20,029 bases of DNA. Source: Trachipleistophora hominis. Taxonomy: Eukaryota > Microsporidia > Pleistophoridae. The DNA is taken from NCBI GenBank assembly GCA_000316135.1, contig JH993838.1, positions 4,701 to 24,729 of the forward strand. Reading direction: 5' to 3'. Shown in pieces: positions 15,795 through 20,029 of this stretch. Under the pieces are notes generated by a model, which did not search any database, was not told where the DNA came from, and was given only the letters and a program-made list of their open reading frames with translations. The translations under genes were made by a program, and so were the position numbers. How positions within the stretch are numbered: the stretch's first letter is position 1; each line of letters starts with the position of its first letter.

Positions 15795-16003
15795 GTTGTA
15801 TGCTGAGTACGAGTATAAATATTTTTATTACAGTCTTTATTCTCTTCTACTATAATTCCTAGGTCAACATCGATTATATTGCTGCTCTCGGGTTCTTCCG
15901 CAGTATCACATTCGCTCATTATGTGGTTCTCAGCTTGATTAGTGCAGTACAAGCATCGTATAAGAATGGTAGATACTAACAACCAGGATACTATAAAATT
16001 CAT
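15758..16003 (-). CDS. Signal-peptide frame overlapping the 5' end of the 705-codon gene
   Basis: 81 codons. Residues 1-20 (MNFIVSWLLVSTILIRCLYC) form a convincing signal peptide and are followed by an acidic polar stretch like the N-terminus of the downstream frame. The start is fixed by an in-frame TAA two codons upstream. The frame overlaps the first 12 codons of the 705-codon gene and ends just after an A7 run. Reading on in the -1 frame at that run leads directly into it. I read the two as one gene of about 775 codons, split by an indel, a sequencing error or frameshifting. The mature product would be exported to the cell surface, spore wall or host. Confidence 0.65.
   Translation of the reverse strand: MNFIVSWLLVSTILIRCLYCTNQAENHIMSECDTAEEPESSNIIDVDLGIIVEENKDCNKNIYTRTQHTTCLCIKKLRKCI
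15776..15782 (-). other. A7 homopolymer where the two frames meet
   Basis: On the minus strand the signal-peptide frame reads ATA AAA AAA CTA. The heptamer A AAA AAA fits the X XXY YYZ pattern of -1 slippery sites, and slipping one base back enters the 705-codon frame (ACT AAG). One missing A in the read would give the same picture. Confidence 0.6.
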
Positions 16004-18807
16004 ATGTTATCGGTGTATGTCTGTAAAAATACAAATACAACAGCAAGCATATAAGGTAAATTGTCCATTTGATCATAATCAATTTATTTATAAATTATTT
16101 TTTTAAAAATAAAATGAAATTATGTTAATGATATCATTTTGATCATTTTTTTACACTTACCGTTCGGCTTGTTATAATCAATGCTTTTTTATTGAAATGT
16201 CTTTATTAACATCCTATATATATCACTTAACAGGTATCCTTCTGATTCGCTGTAACCAATCATGTCCGCTGACCTTTAGTTCTTAAACATAACTAGCTCG
16301 AAATTACAGAGAAATCTTCTAAAAATATATTCAAAAAGCAGGGAAAGAAATTCCATACTTGTTCAACGCAGACACTAACATCACCAGACAAATGTAAAAA
16401 CAACCAAAATCATAAATTAACCAAATAAAATTAAAGTAATGTTCTTTATTTTTTGCTCCCGTTTTGATAAGTGAACAAGAACAAAACATCATTTACTGGC
16501 ATTAGTTCTACTTCACAATTTAACAGTAAATAATACATTTATAGGAAACTACGTCAATTTTAACGTTTGAATGACTTAAAAAATTTTAACTTTGTATTTC
16601 CTAGAAAGTGATGAATAAATTTTTTTCGATTTGAAATAAGTAATTTTTTCAAATTTTTTTACAGTGTAAATCGATTGTTTTATTTTTTTGTATTGAAAGG
16701 ACACAAGCACATTGCATTTGTATTGCTCTTGTTTGGCTGATATATAATGTTTTATTGTTAAAAATTTATTCGTTGCGTTCCCGAACATGATATTGCCATC
16801 ATCACATTAGTCCTTGTTTTAGCAAACTGTTCTTTCACATCAATAACGAGAAAATATTTAACATAACACCTTTAATTGCCTAGCGTAGAAATAGGGAAAA
16901 CTGAAGCGTTGATGAATATTTTTTGATTGATCAGGCTGAAATGAAGCGCTACACGTGCTAAAAACAGACAACTTACAATTGAAGAACATAAATGGTCAAT
17001 TTTTTGGGTATGAATAAAAAACTTATAGCGTTTCAGAGGCGTTAATGTCTGCGATAACACATAAACTAAACAACCTCTCTGAGACATTGATGAGTGTCAG
17101 GTGGTTAACTAGTCGTTATCATATCATTGATATTCTTTCTATAGCACTGTAGAAATATGACAACCAAGAAACATTAATCAAGTGATTCTTTTTCAGATTT
17201 GTAATACAAAAAAGACTAGTAGAAGATGATTAATTGAGTTAAAGAAGAAAACCATTCTTTAAAAAAATTTATTTATATTATGATTTCGCGTACTCGTCAA
17301 ACACGTTTTCTAAAATAGTCTAAATTTATTTTTTAAAAAAGGATTGAAACTTTTATTCTTCACCAACTCCTCCTTTTAAATACCATTCTAGCACAAAATG
17401 ATTAATAATTATTAAACTCATTGTACAAACACACACGGTCATTATATTGGCAAACATTTAGTATGTTTGTTCACGGATCAAAGGTTGAACAAGTCATGGT
17501 AGATGCTAACGCATTGGGAAGAGCATGTTAAATGAATGTTTAATTATTAATTAAGTATGTTTCTTCAAAAGAAGTCTAGTTTTCTTGCGGTTCTGTGAAT
17601 AACCTGCGTTTTTTGATTTATTGCATTGATTATTATCTATGTGATTTTCTGTACAAAACGTAGATTTGCTTCCACCACACTTTCTCCTACGCCTCTCTCA
17701 CAATATATGATCTATTCATATTTCACTGCTCGGGCTACAATATGACTAATTGATAAACACATAGTTATTTGTTTACCTCCTTACTTGTGCTTGTGTACTA
17801 AACAACACACGTTGGCTTATTTTTTAATAAATAGCTGCGCCGTTCTGTTTATAAAACGGAAATTAAAATTGATGTGTTTATTTTTATAATTTAACTATCT
17901 TAAATTTGTATTCCTTTTTAGTCATTTTTATAGATAAACATTTTTCAACTAGCATCAATAATTCATCTAAACATCGATCGTAAATGGCTGCAGAGTGAGT
18001 TTTAAAATATAAAACGTGCATAACAACGAATAACCTTTAATTTTTCACTAAAAAGTGGAGCAAATATTTTGATTTTTTCCTTGAATTGATCAATCAATTC
18101 GTGGCTTTCCTTTCTGTTTTTATGGATGAATAGCCGTGTTATTGCTTTTATGAAATAGAGGTATAAATAAACACACATTGGTATGAATTATTCTTTCTTG
18201 TTCTTGTATTATTATGATTAGTTATTTTCGCGTTTCTCAATAGGCGGTAAAAAATTTATTCCTAGCTGACGCTAACGTTTTTCCTTAAATATTTTGATAA
18301 AGAATACACAAGTATGATAAATAAATTTTATTTTTTTCATTTATTTTGATAAAGAAGTGTTGTATGTTTAAGAACGCCGGAATTGTATACAAGTGCATAC
18401 TTTTCTATTTCGTACTAAAAGGTGAAATAAAAATTTTTATTTTTTTCTCAAACTGATTGATTAACCTGTGAATTTTCTTTTGATTATGATGATAACGTTT
18501 CTAGAACAATGATCATAGTATATCATTATGATGAAAGTAGTCAATAATTGATTTGTAATGACTGTTTAGTAATTTACGAACACATATTCCCTGTTATATG
18601 TGAAATATCGCACAATTCGAAACTTCGTTTGATAGCATAATCGTAATTAAAAGAATACAATTACTTAAATAGCAATAGCAGAATGAAATAATATTTTCCT
18701 AATAAGAAATTGGATTGACTATGAATCAAGTTAGCATTTGGTTTTGTAACGAGAAATATATCCGTGATATAATTTGAAAATTTTTACTACCCTGAAACAT
18801 TCAGTAA
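16004..18807. other. AT-rich spacer of 2.8 kb with weak repeats and possible gene debris
   Basis: No convincing gene. Two minus frames of about 70 codons (16576-16788, 16872-17087) have no domain or export signal. 18047-18113 and 18414-18480 are similar without gaps. ATTTTGATAAAGAA occurs at 18291 and 18343. Minus-strand text near 16365-16200 (KYGISF, then ADMIGYSESEGYLLSDIY in another frame) faintly recalls the family gene next door and could be a third, far more decayed copy. Promoters for the two divergent family members should lie at either end. Confidence 0.45.
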
Positions 18808-20029
18808 ATGTTAACAATATTAATTACAATAAATTTAATAAGCTTATCGAGTAACGATGAGGGAATAAACCCAGCTGTGAACACGTATCAAATCGATGAC
18901 CTTGATTGGGTTGCAACCATGGCAGTTATGAGTGACACTAGAGCAATAAACTCGCGTGAATCCAATACACAAAAAATTGAATCCCGAACATCTCATTGTA
19001 TCGAGACGTCTTCTCAAAAAAATCAAAGTAGTAATATTACAGGTGATTCTGTGTAATCACAAGGATGTACGAAAAGAGAACCTCAAGCGCTTTTTAAATT
19101 ACTTTTCACTATTTGGCGTGATAAAGAAAGTTTAAGTTCGAAAAATGAGGATGCTCTGAATGTCAAATACACCAATCATAAAGAATTTTTTAATTTTTTT
19201 CCGAATTAAAGAAGGAATATTCGAATTATGGAATTAGCCACGAGCGTTGGAGCAGATATAAAACAGCGATTCAGCAAATTGACGAATCTGTGGAACATAA
19301 ATCATCTTACACTTCTGAAAATATCCGAGATTGTACCAAAGCGAAAAAAAAGATAAATGACGACAATTATGATTCTCAAAACGTTCAAGCAGGTGTTATA
19401 ATCAGTCTTGGACACGAAGAGCCAATATCAAAACTTCGAAAAAAGCTTATGGAAGCTATTTGTTATAATGAAACAAAAAAAAGAACAAAAGTTATGAAAT
19501 TGTCAATTTTTTAAAAAGACATGTAATATTTGTCACTGAATCATCTCCAGAAATCGTAGACAATATAAAAATAGAAAAAATGGAACTATTCTGCGAAAAA
19601 AGCGAAGAATATCTATTACTTGGTGCCAGTTATTTCCACACAACCAGGATATCGACAAAAATCAATGTTCTTTTTGGCAATTCTAACCAAATATTTTTCG
19701 AAACAAGAACTATCAGTAAGTGTTCCTTGTTTTGGGAATTTACGACTCTTTATAAGTTTTATAAAGAATTTGCACGTTATTTTAAGGGAATACAACTTTC
19801 CCATAAGCTAATTTTAATATATGTAGTGGAAAAGTTTGAAAACCTACTCTCCCTGTACATTAATCTAAGACGGGATAAAAAAAATTTTGGAGGCACAAAT
19901 GTACAATCGAAGACAATGTTGCATCACCATTTTTTTATCCGTCAAATGATGCTTTCGCAACTATTTAACGTACTTCGTGTCAACACAACCTTTATTATAA
20001 AATTTATATTCATAGCCGAGAATGAGAAC
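18808..20029 (+). pseudogene. Disrupted relative of the signal-peptide family, running off the window
   Basis: The first frame (18808-19056) starts MLTILITINLISLSS, a likely signal peptide immediately preceded by TAA, then a polar Ser/Asn-rich stretch to an in-frame TAA at 19054. Coding-like text continues in that frame to a T7 run (19194-19200), then in the -1 frame through 19290-19470, then after an A8 run (19475-19482) in a further -1 frame that is open for 186 codons to the window end. The last part aligns with residues 492-566 of the family gene: HKLILIYVV with HILIIIYSV, FIRQMML with FMRELLL, and EN at the same position 29 residues later. AGVIIS...LR matches CGIPIF...LR, but the spacing from there to the H is about 118 residues shorter. 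The 3' end lies outside the window. Confidence 0.65.

Noticed and set aside
17463..17531. Short + frame reading MFVHGSK...ALGRAC, recalling the end of SNU13/15.5K
   Set aside because: Only about 22 codons, an extra segment between the two motif parts, a stop right after, and no other SNU13 sequence in any frame nearby.
1..20029. tRNA or 5S rRNA genes
   Set aside because: A visual search for GGTTCGA-type B boxes on both strands found none in a plausible cloverleaf; tRNAscan-SE would settle it.

Overview
The window looks like a piece of a microsporidian (or closely related, reduced fungal-type) nuclear genome. The evidence is two intron-free, recognisable eukaryotic genes on the minus strand: RPB1, the largest subunit of RNA polymerase II with a heptad CTD, and the mRNA-export DEAD-box helicase Sub2/UAP56. 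Both carry a CCC-type motif 7-11 bases before the ATG, as in many microsporidian genes. The rest is AT-rich spacer with tandem repeats, a decayed non-LTR retrotransposon, and members of what appears to be a lineage-specific family of signal-peptide proteins. I cannot name the species.

Layout. About 380-2010 (+) holds a heavily mutated LINE-type pol relic. 2011-4000 is AT-rich spacer with a 3 x 33 bp tandem repeat, a small GC-rich island with stem-loop potential, and one doubtful ORF. 4004-4336 (+) encodes a small single-pass membrane protein. 4340-5332 is spacer made of successive repeats ending in a tract with no G at all. 5333-6526 (-) is Sub2/UAP56. 6527-7434 is a spacer that is nearly C-free, then nearly G-free. 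7435-12633 (-) is RPB1, interrupted in frame by three low-complexity inserts of about 110 codons. 12634-13676 is spacer with 40 bp and 47-48 bp tandem repeats. 13677-16003 (-) is a signal-peptide protein in two overlapping reading frames that meet at a run of seven A. 16004-18807 is AT-rich spacer. 18808 to the window end (+) is a disrupted, divergently oriented relative of that protein.

The most striking structure is a recurring compositional module. On the + strand it has a G-rich, nearly C-free arm of about 50-400 bases followed by a C-rich, nearly G-free arm of about 130-200 bases. It occurs in the Sub2-RPB1 spacer at least twice and, with the same order and style, three times inside the RPB1 reading frame. 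There it is translated as a Gly/Asp-rich half followed by an Asn/Thr-rich half. RPB1 therefore looks like four conserved blocks separated by spacer-like DNA that stays open. The arms are partly complementary, so DNA or mRNA hairpins are possible.

RPB1 and Sub2 act in transcription and co-transcriptional mRNA export, are co-oriented, and share a GC-rich core composition. The secreted-type family on the right is AT-rich. Its frame breaks fall on homopolymers and all go in the same direction, so sequencing error must be excluded before calling decay or recoding.
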